DNA from: Curvularia sp. ZM96
Lineage: Eukaryota; Ascomycota; Dothideomycetes; Pleosporales; Pleosporaceae
Direction: 5' to 3'
DNA length: 64,000 bases
NCBI GenBank assembly: GCA_022457065.1
Contig: JAJGBQ010000001.1
Coordinates: forward strand, 3,162,001 to 3,226,000
Numbering within the stretch: the stretch's first letter is position 1; each line of letters starts with the position of its first letter. Below the pieces are notes generated by a model. The model was not told the DNA's origin and searched no databases. It saw only the letters and a list, made by a program, of their open reading frames with translations. Shown here piece by piece: positions 31,676 to 44,200 of this stretch. The position numbers and the translations under genes were made by a program.

Positions 31676-33729
31676 ATGGACCACAACCTGGTTATCAGGC
31701 AGAAAGCTGATGATGCTAACAGTGCTACGTTGCCGGACAGCGAGATGCTGTCTCCAAGCAGCTCTCACAATGGCTCTCACCATGGCCACGATACTACCCT
31801 ACCTCAGCCAATGCCTCGCGTCCCTGAGATGCCGCAGGTTTCGCAGGTGCCACAGGCTCAAACCAAGGATTTCTCAGCCCAATCTCGAGGTGAGCCCATT
31901 GGCAAGTTCAAAAATTTCAACAACTGACAGTTACAGGTCACCTCCACAAGAGCATGCTGATACAGTTGGCATCGAGGGCAGTCCGCATGGCTAGCTTTCA
32001 TCAAGACTTCAATGCCTCCAAGGCCTCCGCTGCTGACATGGATATCTTACATGAGGAATTCAACACCTTCGCGTCAGAGATGTCCCAGATGGCTAATGAG
32101 TTCAATGCACGCCTGATCAAGATGGAGTCTGAGCGAGACAAGTTGCGCAAGGCCCTCTCTCAGCAGAGCCAGCAGCTCAAGTTGCAACAGTACCAACAAG
32201 AGCATCAGTACCATCAGGAGGATCACTGTCATCAGGAGTATAATCAAGAGCAGCAACAGACGCAGTCTTATTTGCCCGACGCAGCCAACTTCGTCTCGCA
32301 AACTCCAAATGAGATTGACAGCGGCAATACGCGGTTCCATGACGATGACGATGGCATGCTGCTGACTAGCCCCGTCACCCCGTCGTCGAAGGGACTTCCA
32401 GCAGACTTCTCGAGCTTCACTGTCCCCGCCATGAACCCTTACGAGTCTTCACCTTTCGGTCCCAAGTTGACTGGACTCAAGAAGCCCAAGAGTGAGAGAA
32501 CAAGTGCACGCAAGGCATTGAAGATCAAGATCCCCGGTGGTCCGATTCCCATGGCCAGTTTGAAGTCGGGTGTTCCCGCGAGGCCCGCTAAGTCTGCTGT
32601 ACGGTTTTCCCTTCCAGAAGCAAAAGGCATCGTTTTGAAGCTAATTTGACCTTAGGATGCTCGTCTCCAGGAGACTGTCGCTTCTCCTTTGCCCTTCGTG
32701 AACGGCCCGGCTTCAGCGCCCATGCCTTTTGCCATCGGTTTCCCGAGCGCCACCTCGCCTTTCGCGCCTGGCCCATCTTCCTGTGGCATGGAACCGTCTT
32801 CACCTTTCATGGCCGCACAGTCAGTTATGGGCATGGAGACTCCATCACGTGTTATGACCGCCGCATCACCTAGTGGTATGGAAACTCCAACACGTTATGT
32901 GACCGGGTCTTCGTCACCTTTCGTGACTGTCCCATCATCCAGTGGCATGACACCTAGAGGACATGGCGTGGGCATCCTATCTCCCATTGATATGGCAACT
33001 CCAGCACCCTTCATGGCCGGCCCGCCTTCCAGCGCCGTCGCCGCCCCGACCAAGTTCATCAACTACAGGCCTGCCGACTCCATCGACCTATCCCCTCTGA
33101 CTCCAGACCGCATTGGCCCCGACACGGCCGGAGACCCACGTACCGTCAACAGTGTGCTCAGGCGCAGGCTCAACAACCTGGTTGGCCTCCTGCCGCCCTC
33201 GACTGCCTTCATCCCCGAGGTTCCCCTCACCGACACCGAGCTCATCGTCTTCTTCTTCCAATCCCTGTCACGTCCCGAGGTCTCTCTGCGCCTTTATGCG
33301 CGTAAATGGGGTCCGCAGACCATCACCGCCGCCCTCAACAAGCACCGCAACATCGAAGGCGGCTATCTACGCAACACGACTTCCGTGAAGTGCACCTCGG
33401 CCATCAAGAAAGGAAGAGATAAGCACGGCAACGACTGGTACGAGGAGAACAAGGCGGTATTTGCCGGCGCGGGCGATTGGCTGGCTACCCAGCTCATCAG
33501 GCAGACTGGCGAGGAGGCAGAGAAAGCTACCGACTTTGAGCTTTCGAGCCTCGATACACAGCTCAAGCAGTATCCGCTCGAGGGCGTCGACGGAGGCATC
33601 TTCACTCGCTGTGTCAAGTGGTGCTGTGAGCGCAAGGGCATGGCAAACGCAAGATACACGCTGAGGAACGTCCATGAGTTGGTGGTTGCGCTGCGTTGGG
33701 GCGAGTATGCAGACGAGCCCATTCAGTGA
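31676..33729 (+). CDS. uncharacterised 649-aa protein
   Basis: Three exons, 31676-31889, 31937-32598 and 32656-33729; introns are 47 nt (GTGAGC...TTACAG) and 57 nt (GTACGG...CTTAG), both phase-consistent. The N-terminus (MDHNLVIRQ) is Ser/His/Pro-rich. Residues about 90-150 are a coiled coil (MANEFNARLIKMESERDKLR) running into a Gln/His-rich stretch. The middle is repetitive: GMETPSRV, GMETPTRY, and Pro-Ser-Ser spacers. The last 190 residues look globular, from VNSVLRRRLNNLVGLLPPS through FFFQSLSRPEVSLRLYARKW to VHELVVALRWGEYADEPIQ. I do not recognise the family. Nuclear or regulatory roles would be guesses. Confidence 0.75.
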
Positions 33730-34145
33730 GTTTTCTTCTTGTGGCAGATACAGTGGATGGATTTGTAGTTGCCCCTGGCGAAGACAGTTGATCGATGGTG
33801 ATTACCCTGTGGCGGATACGATTCACTGACAGGATTCATTGTACAAATAGGGACATGGGAACACGAACTGTAATGATAATAATGACTGGGAACGAAGGGA
33901 AAGCGAAGCACACGTAGTTGCTCACGCACACTAATGTATAATGAATAAAATGAGGTTGAAAAAAACGTCGTATTTGCAAAGTGCGCGTGAATGTTCATTC
34001 AAAAATGGTGAATGAAATTGGTATTGATATACGTCTCAAAGATGCACCAACAGAACTCGCCTCTCATCTTACAGCGAGAAGACTCCATCACAAACGCTCT
34101 TCAAGAACAGGCGCAGTACGCTCAATCACCCACAGCCAAACCCCA
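33730..34145. other. convergent intergenic region
   Basis: 3' flanks of two convergent genes; nothing else seen. Confidence 0.5.
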
Positions 34146-35344
34146 TCAACCCATCAGCATTCTAATCAAAGCTCCCTTGCCATCCGACCCAGCATCCGCC
34201 GTGCCCTTACCCGCATCCTTATCGCCCTTATTCGGACCTACAGGGCTCGTCGCCGCAAAGAACAGCACTTTGATCGCAATGGCAAAACCCGCATGCAGCA
34301 AGACCACGACGACGAGCAGGATCTTGGATGTCTTTGCCTCGGTTGTACTCAACACAGGGAAGAGGTTTCGCAGGAGGAAAGTAGCGCTGAATGCCAAGCC
34401 GAGCGCTACAACGGTAAAGTTGACAACTGAGTGAAAAGACGAATTAGTACAACACCTTCAAAGCCCCATCTTTGGCACGACAACTGCAGCGTAGAAATAC
34501 AGGGGGAGAGAGAAGGAAAGGAAAAGAGGGCAACTCACTACTCCACGGACTCCACGCCACCAGCGCCACAGCAATCCAAATCAAATTCGCATACCCATAA
34601 AGACAGCAGCACTCGAGCAAATTCGCACTCTCACTACCATACCACTTCAACACGCCCCAAAGCGCCACGGGTACAAACGCCGTATATCCATACACCAGCC
34701 CCGCCGCTCCACTCAGGAGCTTAAAATCGTACGCAAAATGCTCCTGGCCCTTGAGCGCTAGATACTGACTTATCGTTCCGGTGAGGAAAAGGATGACGAC
34801 GACGGTAGTAGCGATCCACACGGGGCCGTAGAGATCTGGGTTTCCTTCTAGGACGTCGAGGAAGTTTGCGCGAGGGAAAATGGTGGCGGTGCAGCGGCGC
34901 AGGACTTCGGCTGTGTCGACGTCGAAGGCTTGCGCGTAGAAGCTGAGGGACCAGAGGTAGTGTTTTCGGCCGCCGCCGCTGCCGCTGCTGCCGCTGGGGG
35001 CGCCGGCGGTCGCGGGACCAGGGAGGAAGGATGAGGTCGAGTCCGGTTGGATTTTGGGTGCGCCGCGGGCGGAAGAGGGTTGCGTGTCAAAGTCTAGGGA
35101 TGTTGTTTTAGCATTCTTGGAATGTTCCTGTTTTGTTTTTTGCGTCGAGTTGCATACTTGAACTGTGGAATTCGAGGTCTTCTTGTAAATCCGTGTGGCC
35201 CAAGTCGCCCTGTGAATGAAGTCGTCAGCTTCGCAATGAACCAAATTGACCTTGTTCAATTCTCCTCTGCAGGACAAAGAAATGGAGGGATAAACGTACC
35301 TCTTGGTCCACGTCAACAACTACGTCATACCCTCTGTTCGCCAT
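34146..35344 (-). CDS. Yip1-family membrane protein (YIPF1/2-like)
   Basis: Four exons, 35344-35300, 35209-35158, 35093-34539 and 34426-34146, encode 310 aa. Introns are 90, 64 and 112 nt. The spliced N-terminus reads MANRGYDVVVDVDQE, then GDLGHTDLQEDLEFHSS. The Yip1 domain begins near LWSLSFYAQAFDVDTAEVLRRC and has about five membrane spans, including WIATTVVVILFLTGTISQY, LLSGAAGLVYGYTAFVPVAL, LLECCCLYGYANLIWIAVAL, VNFTVVALGLAFSATFLL and ILLVVVVLLHAGFAIAIKVL. The motif DLYGP before the first span is typical of the family. Yip1 proteins sit in Golgi/ER membranes and bind Rab GTPases during vesicle transport. The tail is Lys/Asp-rich. Confidence 0.9.
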
Positions 35345-35799
35345 CTCTGCGGTTGCGGTGTTTAGAGCTCTCGTCGTATGTCGTCGCAGAGCGGCCAGAT
35401 TGCCCAGATTGACGTCGCGCGTCGTCGGACGCGACCCGTGCGTCAGCTCGCTGTTGGGGGTGCGGGGGATCTAAGCCTAATTCGGAACTGGCGGAACTGT
35501 CAGGGTCTGTAGCCATCTTTTACATGCTTGCTCAGTCGCAGATGCGAGGGTAATACAAGATCACAGCTTGCTTATGTCTGCATCTAGGTTTCTAGGCGCT
35601 TTCGAACATTGCAAGTTCCAATTCAACATGATTCATCATCAAACAGCACAAATAAGAAGCACCCCATTCTTCTCATAGCCACAGGCCATTCATTATTACC
35701 CTCGAAAACTACGTAAAAGAGAACAAGTCTTGTCTTGAATCTAGACATGGTGTTGTAATATCTACTGCCGATGGTCTGCTGCAATTCATCAAACCACGT
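35345..35799. other. intergenic region
   Basis: 5' region of the Yip1-family gene, including an open frame (35516-35325) that starts with an ATG upstream and overlaps its start codon in another phase, then the 3' flank of glycogen phosphorylase. Confidence 0.5.
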
Positions 35800-38700
35800 T
35801 TACGGGGCTGGCTCCTTGTTGACTTGCAAAGGCTCAATGTTCCAGATGGCCTCTGCATACTCATCAATGCACCTGTCGCTCGAGAAGAAGCCCATGCGTG
35901 CGACAGTGGTAATGGTCTTCGTGGTCCATTCCTCTGTGTTCTTGAAGCTCTCGTCAATGAGCTCCTGCGTCTTGATGTACGACGCAAAGTCGTCCGATAC
36001 GAGGTAGTAGTCGCCGTGGTCCACAATGCCATTAACAAGTGCGGAGAACTGATCGGCGTCGCCAAAAGTGTTGTTTCGAATGGCATCGAAGACATTAGCA
36101 AGTGAAGGGTCAAGCTGGTACTGAGAGTACATGTGTGCGTGACGAAGGTCTTCGACGTCTTCGGCCAGATTGCCGAAAAGGAAGATGTTCTGGTCGCCGA
36201 TCTCGCGGGTAATCTCAATCTATTTCAAGGTCAGCCAATATCTTCCAAACGCTTAATATTGAAACTTACGTTGGCGCCGTCGCATGTTCCAATAATCAGA
36301 CCTCCGTTTAGGCAGAACTTCATGTTACTCGTGCCAGACGCCTCAGTACCAGCCGTTGAGATGTGCTCGCTAATATCACTAGCGGGACAGATAATCTCCG
36401 CCTTGCTGACATTGTAGTCGGCCAAGTAAATGACCTTGAGGGCATCTCCAACATCCTTGTCGTTGTTGACAACCTCGCCAACCTTGTTGATGAGGTGGAT
36501 GACTGTCTTGGCCATCCAGTAACCTGGAGCCGCCTTGCCGCCGAAAATCGAGACACGAGGCGTCAGCTTCTGGCGCTCTTCAGGAGACATGGCCTTGATC
36601 TGCAGATAACGATGAATGACACCGAAGATGTTCAACTGCTGGCGCTTGTATTCGTGAATACGCTTGACCTGGACATCAAATAGCGCCGATGGGTTGACCT
36701 TGACGCCGTTGTGCTCCAAGATGTGCTGTGCAAGGCGCACCTTGTTGGAATACTTGATGTCGCGGAACTCCTTGCGGAACTCTTTGTCGTCAACAAATGC
36801 CTCGAGCTTGTTGAGCAGTGTAAGGTCCTTGAGGAACTCGTATCCGCCCAATTTTGAGGCAATCAAGTCAGATAGCTTGGGGTTGGCCTGGTGGAGCCAC
36901 CTACGCGGAGTGATGCCGTTGGTGACATTGGTGAACTTGTCAGGTCCGTAGATCTTGACAAAGTCCTTGAAGATTGTTGTCTTGATCAAGTCAGAGTGCA
37001 GCTCAGCTACTCCGTTGACCTTGTGTGAGCCAATCACAGCCAGATAAGCCATGCGCACCATCTTGGGGTTCGACTCTTCAATGATGGACACGCGTCCGAG
37101 GATATCGCGCTCTTTGGGGAAACTCCTCTCGACGAATTGGAGGAAGTTGTAGTTGATTTCATAGATGATCTAATCCGATGTCAGTAGTGTCTGAGGGTAG
37201 CCGCAGAACCGAACTTACCTGAAGGTGGCGTGGAAGGAGGTGCTGCATGAGCGGAACAGACCACTTCTCAAGCGCCTCAGGGAGGACGGTGTGGTTAGTG
37301 TAACCGAACGTCTTCTGAACAACTGCATTCCGTTAGCTCTAGATTGCATTCATGTTCATGGTGGAGCCTACTGTTCCACGCGTCATCCCAGTCAAGCCCC
37401 TCAATATCGACCAGTATCCTCTGGAGCTCGGGAATGGCAAGCGTTGGGTGAGTGTCATTGAGTTGAATAGCGACCTGGTTAGGGAATTCTTTCCACGCAC
37501 GCTTGCTCTTCTTGAAACGACGAACAATGTCGTAGAGCGAGGCTGCACACCAGAAGTATTGCTGCTTCAAGCGAAGCTCCTTACCACGGTCGAGGCTGCC
37601 AAAAGTTAGGTCCCACGTTTGGTAATGCTTAGAGAAACGTACTTGTCGTTGGGGTATAGAACAGCCGAAATGGTCTCTGCACGCTGCTGTTCAGCCACAG
37701 AGTTCTCATACTCGCCAGAGTTGAACTTTTGGAAGTCAAATTCGCCGCTAGCTGCCTTGCTGCCCCAGAGACGAAGGTTGTTGCAAGTGCCGGTCTTGTA
37801 TCCAGGTACGGGTACGTCAAAGGCCACGGCCTGAACAATCTCGCCGCCCTCCCAGGAGCTCTGCTGCTTGCCCTCGTCATCCTGCCAGCGGTTGACATGG
37901 CCGTAGAACTGCACGTCAACGACGATATCGTGACGCTGGAACTCCCACGGGTTGAAATCTAGCCAGTAGTCGGGGACCTCGACCTGGTATCCGTCGACAA
38001 TCTCTTGTTTGAAGATACCATAGCGGTAGCGCAGGCCGTAGCCCCAGGCCGGGTAGTTCAGCGAGGCCATAGAGTCGAGGAAGCAGGCGGCTAGACGTCC
38101 AAGTCCACCGTTTCCAAGCGCAGCATCGTGTTCCTGGGAGATGATGTCCTCCATGCGGAAACCGAGATCGCTCAGACCCTCTGTGTGCATGTTAGCGTAT
38201 GTAAAGCATTTATTCCCGAGGCCAATCTTACTGGTAGCAATGTCTTTCTGCTCGACGTTGAGCATGGCATTGTCGAGGGCGCGTCCCATGAGGAATTCAA
38301 GAGAGAGATCTAGCATTATCAGCCCATGACTCCGTCTGATACATATGCCAGATTCCCATACAGTATACACGCTTCTGGTCAGCAAAGGTCTGACTCTGTT
38401 GCGTCTTGTTCCAGTCTAGGACCAGGCGGTCGCGAAAGGCCAGGGCCGTTCCTGCGTACGCGGCCGACTCATCGCAGTTGAAGAGGGAGCGCGCAAGCGT
38501 GGTCTCGATGTGGCGAACCGTGTCTTTTGTAAAGTCTTCTGAGGTAGAGAAGGGCTTTGGCATCTGCTTGGTGATTAGTATGCCAGCACTTTAAAGTAAT
38601 CATTCCCAAAGGGTGGCGCCACAGCTCCATTGACTTACATATTTTCTCCATGTCTCGCGCTGGGGCTCTGGAATACTCGCTTCAACACTCTTGATCTCGC

Positions 38701-38830
38701 TGGGACCGAAGCCAGTCACCGTCCTCTTGTGCTTGGGACGGCTAAAGGCGGGACCAATGGGTCCTTTGAGATCAGCGAGCGGGGCGCTCGTCGAGGGCCT
38801 GCGCTCGCGGGGATTGGGGCTTGCAGCCAT
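35800..38830 (-). CDS. GPH1: glycogen phosphorylase
   Basis: Eight exons: 38830-38639, 38563-38362, 38309-38232, 38180-37643, 37595-37372, 37322-37219, 37169-36270, 36219-35800. They give 885 aa, near the 902 aa of yeast Gph1. All seven introns (47-75 nt) are in phase and rebuild conserved blocks such as RVYYLSLEFLMGRALDNAML and WNIVQKTFGYTNHTVLPEAL. It releases glucose-1-phosphate from glycogen using pyridoxal phosphate. The phosphorylase signature EASGTSNMKFCLN carries the PLP lysine. Other family blocks are EHDAALGNGGLGRLAACFLDS, NDTHPTLAIPELQR, FTNVTNGITPRRWL and VQVKRIHEYKRQQLN. The N-terminal tail is Ser/Pro/Arg-rich; such tails carry regulatory phosphorylation sites in the family. Cytosolic. 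Confidence 0.97.
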
Positions 38831-38926
38831 GATGGGAGGGTCAATGGCAGAGGAGAGAGGGCAAGCTGGTTGGGCAGCGTCAATGCAAGAGAGATGGCGT
38901 GACTGGATGGATGAGGGAGCTGCAAG

Positions 38927-38938
38927 CTATATATTTAT
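38927..38938 (-). promoter_or_regulatory. TATA-like element of glycogen phosphorylase
   Basis: ATAAATATATAG on the - strand, about 97 bases before the start codon. The match is good by sequence; use is inferred. Confidence 0.4.
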
Positions 38939-40107
38939 CTGACAAAGGGCTGCAGAGATGCCTCGGAACACGACTTCAAGCAGGAAGAAGAAGTGAAGAC
39001 CAGGCTGGCATGACGACAACAAAGGAGGGGCGCATGAGATATATCAGGAGAGCAGGAGCGGCTAGTCCATGGCGGGGGACAGGCAGCGCTGACAGCTAAC
39101 CATCGAGCTGTTGAGCTCCCTCCCATGCATCGTGTATGCGCGAACCAGTACAAAGTGGGGTAGCAGCTACCCCGCGAAACCGTCGCGGACCACTGAACCA
39201 GGACAAAACAGACGGCCTGGCCAATGAGGCCATGCATACCCATGCCTTGGCGCAACTGGGGCGCGTCGCAGCAGTAGCACCGCGATCCCCATGGCCAGAA
39301 GAGAACGAAGCTGACGTCGACGTGCGGATGCTGCGGGTGTCTACTATGTATGCTCGCACCATGTGCTATAGTACATGTGCTGTTGTATACGTCCCCCGCG
39401 TCCAGCCATGGCATTTTTTCTGCCCGTCTCGCGTGTGCATGATACAGTCTCTCGCGTAGCTATTGCGGGCGAATCAGCAACATCAAGGCTTGTCCATGAC
39501 GGAGATCGTTTCGGGCGGGCTGGAATGCCACATTGCGTTCATCGACATGTGCTCGTTGCATGTGAGCTGGGGCGCAAGCTGTCCCAAAGAAGACTAGCTC
39601 AGCCGTCCGTTCTGCTTAAACACCGCTGTGATGACAGCTACGCATGAGCAACACGTGATAGGTGTCGACCAAGAGTCCAAAGACCACCCAAAGTTCTTGG
39701 TAGACCTAAGTAAACAAATCACACAATCATTGAGTACCAGATACAAGACGAGGTAATTATGCTCATCAACAACTTTTGTCATTATACAGATATACTAATA
39801 CTGCTGTCCAAGTACATGTCTCTAGCGCGTACTGGTTAATATATACAAACAGTGAAACAAAGTCCCAAGACGCCGTTCGAATACTAAAAACCAACAGGTC
39901 CACTTTGCTGGGACGGAACAATACGACATGGCCGGGGCTGCCCGGCCTGGTGCACGCCTGAAAACGCCAATGGATGCGCAATGCGCTGCGATTAAAATGC
40001 GAAAAGGGCCGCAAGGCGAGGGGTATCTTCAACAAAGGCAGCTAAACGGAATGCAAGGATGGCGGATGAACAAGAGTCGTTTCACGTATAAATAGCGCCG
40101 TGAGCCA
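38939..40107. other. promoter side of glycogen phosphorylase and 3' flank of cyclin-like gene
   Basis: About 1.2 kb without a supported gene. CCCCT-type (stress-element-like) words occur on the - strand near 39025, of uncertain meaning. Confidence 0.4.
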
Positions 40108-41221
40108 TCAGGGGCTGGGTTCGGGAGTGTGTACGCCGTGCTGCCAGACGGCTGCACCTTGCAGCGTATAGCCAAGGTTGCGCCGGCGTGGCAGCTTGGT
40201 GTCCGTCTCGTCGTGCGTGGCAGAGAGGGATGGGGACGCGTTGGTGGGTTGCATATTCTTCAACCTGCGCTGGACCATGTCGTTGGAGATGCGCGACAGG
40301 CGGTAGTCCATGTCGTGGAGCATGGCCCGCTTGGTCGCCTCCATATGCTGCACTTGGAATGCTCCATTGCTCTCCTTGATGCACCAGTGCCGCGAGGACC
40401 TCTCTCGGTCGACAAGGAAGCCATGTGCAAGTGAAAGGGCCGTCAAAACAATGACGTCTGGGCTGACCTGAGCGTCTGTCCGTAGCAGGTCCTGTGTGGT
40501 GCGGGTCTTGTTGCTGAGTGCAAGAGCATCTCTCCACGCGGCCGCGAAACGACTGCTCAAGCCGTCCAGGATGCAGGCAGCAAACGCCACAATGTCGTCA
40601 GGCAGGCCTGCACGGAGCAAGAAGCCTTGGATGACCGATGCATGAGGTCGTTGGGTGGAGACGTTGAGCGGAACCAGGTTGGCAAGGTGGGCTGCGTAGG
40701 CTATTGATAGAAAGTTAGCATAAGATTAGGCAAAAACAGGACAGCGATTGCGTCGGCATGAATACTGGTAAAAGGATGTGTGCATGGAATAAAGAGGGAT
40801 CGACAGGGACGGTTGCTCGCTGTGGAGCGGCCAAGTTAGGGTTGAAGGGGAGCGTATGGAATCAGACGACGTGGGCCAAGACAGCATATGCAGGGAAACT
40901 GGCTGTGCCGTCCGGTCCGACTAGGCCAGGGGAGGGAAGGGAAGGTTGGGCAAAATAGAAATGCAAGAAAATGGCGAGAAACTGACCGACGAGCGTTGGC
41001 GAGGCTGCGACGTTTGACGGGGATGGTGATGTGCATGGCTGTTGTGGCGTGCGTGATGGGTGGCAGGAGAGGCGCGTTGGGGTTGCTGGCTGGGCGGGCG
41101 TGGGCTCCTTGGCTGGCGGAGGGGTGGGCAGGTTGGACAGTGGGACGCAGCTGGCAAAGTATCGGTCGAGCTCCTCGTCGGTCATGTCGCTGTTGATGGA
41201 GAGTGCTGGGGAGAATTCCAT
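40108..41221 (-). CDS. cyclin-like protein
   Basis: Two exons, 41221-40987 and 40700-40108, encode 275 aa. The intron is 286 nt (GTCAGT...CAATAG), the longest in the window, with a CTAAC branch; the join reads TLVAYAAHLANLVPLN. The N-terminus holds MTDEELDRYFASCVPL and a Pro/Thr-rich linker. The second part (LPDDIVAFAACILDGLSSRFAAAW, VIVLTALSLAHGFLVDRERSSRHW, MEATKRAMLHDMDYRLSRIS) is all-helical with the order and Leu-Asp-Tyr-Arg-Leu-like ending of a cyclin box. I infer a cyclin fold, without naming a kinase partner. The tail is His-rich. Confidence 0.6.
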
Positions 41222-44200
41222 TTTGCACGTGTTCGTCCAGTCTCTTTTTCTGGTCTTCTTTCCTGGTCCGCTGTTGGTCCTGTTGCGCGGGCTGTGACGT
41301 TGCCGTGGAGACTAGATGCTCAGAGTTGCGTAGGGAACGGGAACGAGCGAAGATGTATAGGACATGTATATATATCTGCGTGTGTGTTTGCAGACGACAA
41401 GGCGAGCGAGCGAACCAGGTAGGTGAGTTTGCAATGTCGTCAGCGGGGAGAAGAGCGCAACGGGTGAGGGTATACAGGAGCCTATATACACATGCATCGA
41501 GCACCCGAGACGGTGAAAGTGGGTGACGGTAGCGTGGCTCGCTAGCTGGTCCCCTGTCCGCCCAGGGGCCCCTGCCCCGCCCTGGCCCTGCCCTGGCCCG
41601 GCCGTTCGTCTGCCCAGGCCAGCGCAAGAAGGCTGCCGACTATGGCGTGTCCAAGCCCAGCTGCGAACAAGCCCCACCGCGCCTCATGGCGCCAGGCATT
41701 CCAAGGCCAAAAACCTCTGCTGTTGTTACTACATTCTCTTGCTACTCCTGCTGGTAGACCACTGCAGTGGCGCCCCATCGTCCGCCGACTCATGCAACCA
41801 GCTCATCCTCATCAATCTGCTCCAAATTACACGTGCAGCTGTATACAGGTCGAGACTCTGCCGAACCGCATCCTTTGTCTGCACCACCGCCGGCACCCTG
41901 CGCTCTCCTCTCACCCGAACCTTGTCCACAGCTTCACCATATTCTCTGTCCCTCGAGCACCATCCAAGCTGATCTGTGTTGATCTATGGTGATCTAACGA
42001 GTAGACGGGCCGTCCTGCAGCCCGCATCATCTGACGCCTGCAATGTCCACACGCTCACACAAAACCACCACCACCGTCCACACTACCCTATACACGCCAC
42101 ATCTGAATCGTCATTCTAATCCACTCTCTCGCAAATCGACCCGAGAAATGCTTGTGCCTCCCGCCCGGATCGTTTCGGCCGGCCCCCTTCAAGCCGCCGA
42201 CATCGACCCGGTCGTTCACTATGCTGTATTATTGCTCCCCCATCCATACTGCCGCTGCTCTCTTTACCCGTAATTCCGCTCCCGCGTCCTGTCTTACACA
42301 GGCCTCTTACACATGTCAGCTTGGCCGTGACGGCTGTCGAGTGCCCTGCATTAGTAGTCGATAAAACCACTCCATCACGCCATGGCGCTGATGCCATCAG
42401 AACCGCCAGCGCCTGTTCCCTCACCGCCATGTCCCCCGTCCGCGGGCACGTTCTTACTCTGCGGTACGCTACTAACCCCGAATACGGTCTTGTCCATTTT
42501 CTTCCCTCTCTGTGCTCCTCTACGCTGCATAGGTCCAAGCCTCGTCAGACCAAAAAGGGGCCCATTTGCACACCAAACCGTGCCGAACCCCCACATCCAA
42601 GCTCTGGGGCGCAGCTCTCTCTAAACCTTGTTCAGCACATTACCCGCTCCGCTCTACACAGCAGTCCCACCTGCAAAACCATGTCTGATCTCTCCTGAGT
42701 CGTTTTCGATGTTTCCAAGAGGCAAATCTGTCGCTTGTCTCCGAGCGCTCGGATGTTGCGGCCTGCACTCGGTCTCAACCTGCTCGTATCGCTCTTTATC
42801 GCGCCTTATTTTCTCCGGTAGTACAACGGGGCATGTGGAGCTTTCCAATACTTTCTCGCACAGAGCAAAACACAGACAACCTTTTTTCCATACTTAGCAT
42901 CATGGCAGTTAAACTGTAACTCTGCTAGTGCACGAGCTGCGCGCAACGAATTACTTTCTGTTGCCCTAGCTTTGTGCGAGCAGCCACTTTCCGCCGTACT
43001 TGGGAAATAATCGCTCAGGCACCCTGCGTACTATGCACGTGGGATCGTGATCGTGGTCGTCGCTGTCGTTGTCTGCATTGTTGCATCTCTGCAGATGCTA
43101 TTCTAACCAATAGCAGTCCGAGGAGCCTACATACGACGTGAAAAAAAGTCTTACAGTCTGGACTCAGCGTTCATCTCCGCGGGCCGTACTATACCACGCT
43201 GTTCTTTTGTTCGGACTCCTTGACAATTCTCTGGTTGTCGAGAATTGCGTTTTGAATGGGTTCAAATACGTCATCGTCCTCCCCGACTGACGCTAGAAGA
43301 GTTCTCTCTGCACCTAGCACACACCGGGCCGGACCACTCAGTTTCAGAGACAGTCTAGAATCCACTCCAGGAGCCTTGAGCGTGAACAATGCGCCTAGAA
43401 GCCACGAACACCTGTTTGCTATCGTCACGGTTGTGGTTTAGAGCCTAGATCTGATCTCTGACCGAGCTGAGACTGGGGTTTCCAGACTTGGACTGAGGTC
43501 TAGAGTACCACCATTGTTGTCTCCATTGTTGTGGTTGCTACAACAACTTGTGTTTGAGCTTACGACACCGCAACACTTCCACCAGCACTGACATAATCAT
43601 TCTAGAACGCGCGGCTGAAGACTTACAATGGTACCTACTGGAACAAATTTCCGCTTTCTCCTAAGTGATGCAATCTCACCTGCTTCTAGCTGCTATCCGG
43701 TCAAGACTCTACGTCCTTTAATTTACGCCACTACAATATACAATCTCGGCGACCCAAGCTTCAGAAAGTGACATACAATTTAGGAGACGTTCTGCCCAGT
43801 ATCAGCCTCTCCACTTCTCTTTCTTCTCTCCATATCACCAAAGCCCATTTCCCCTTCCAAGTATTAAACACAACACATCACTCTACCCATCCTTTTCACT
43901 TGCTATCTTTTCTTTTCCTCGCCCTTCCTCTTTACCTAAATACACAGTCAGAGTATGCAAGCCACGTACACCGTAAACCCCGTGACCCGCTCCGTCACCA
44001 CATACCCTTTTCTCGCCCAGACAAAAAAGCAGAAAAGTAAAAAATATGCCTAGACACGCCCATGCTCGGCCCGACAAGCGTTCCATTCCCTTCCCTTTTT
44101 CCTTTCTTCTCCTCCCAAACTCCGAGATCTACTCTTTCTTCCTTTCCTTTCTTTTTTTTCGGGATATCTTTCCCCTCTGCCGAAGAGCTTTAGGATACGG

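Noticed and set aside
40836..41627. 263-codon frame overlapping the cyclin-like gene
   Set aside because: Same strand, different phase, covering exon 1, its intron and promoter; Pro/Arg/His-rich and without a domain.
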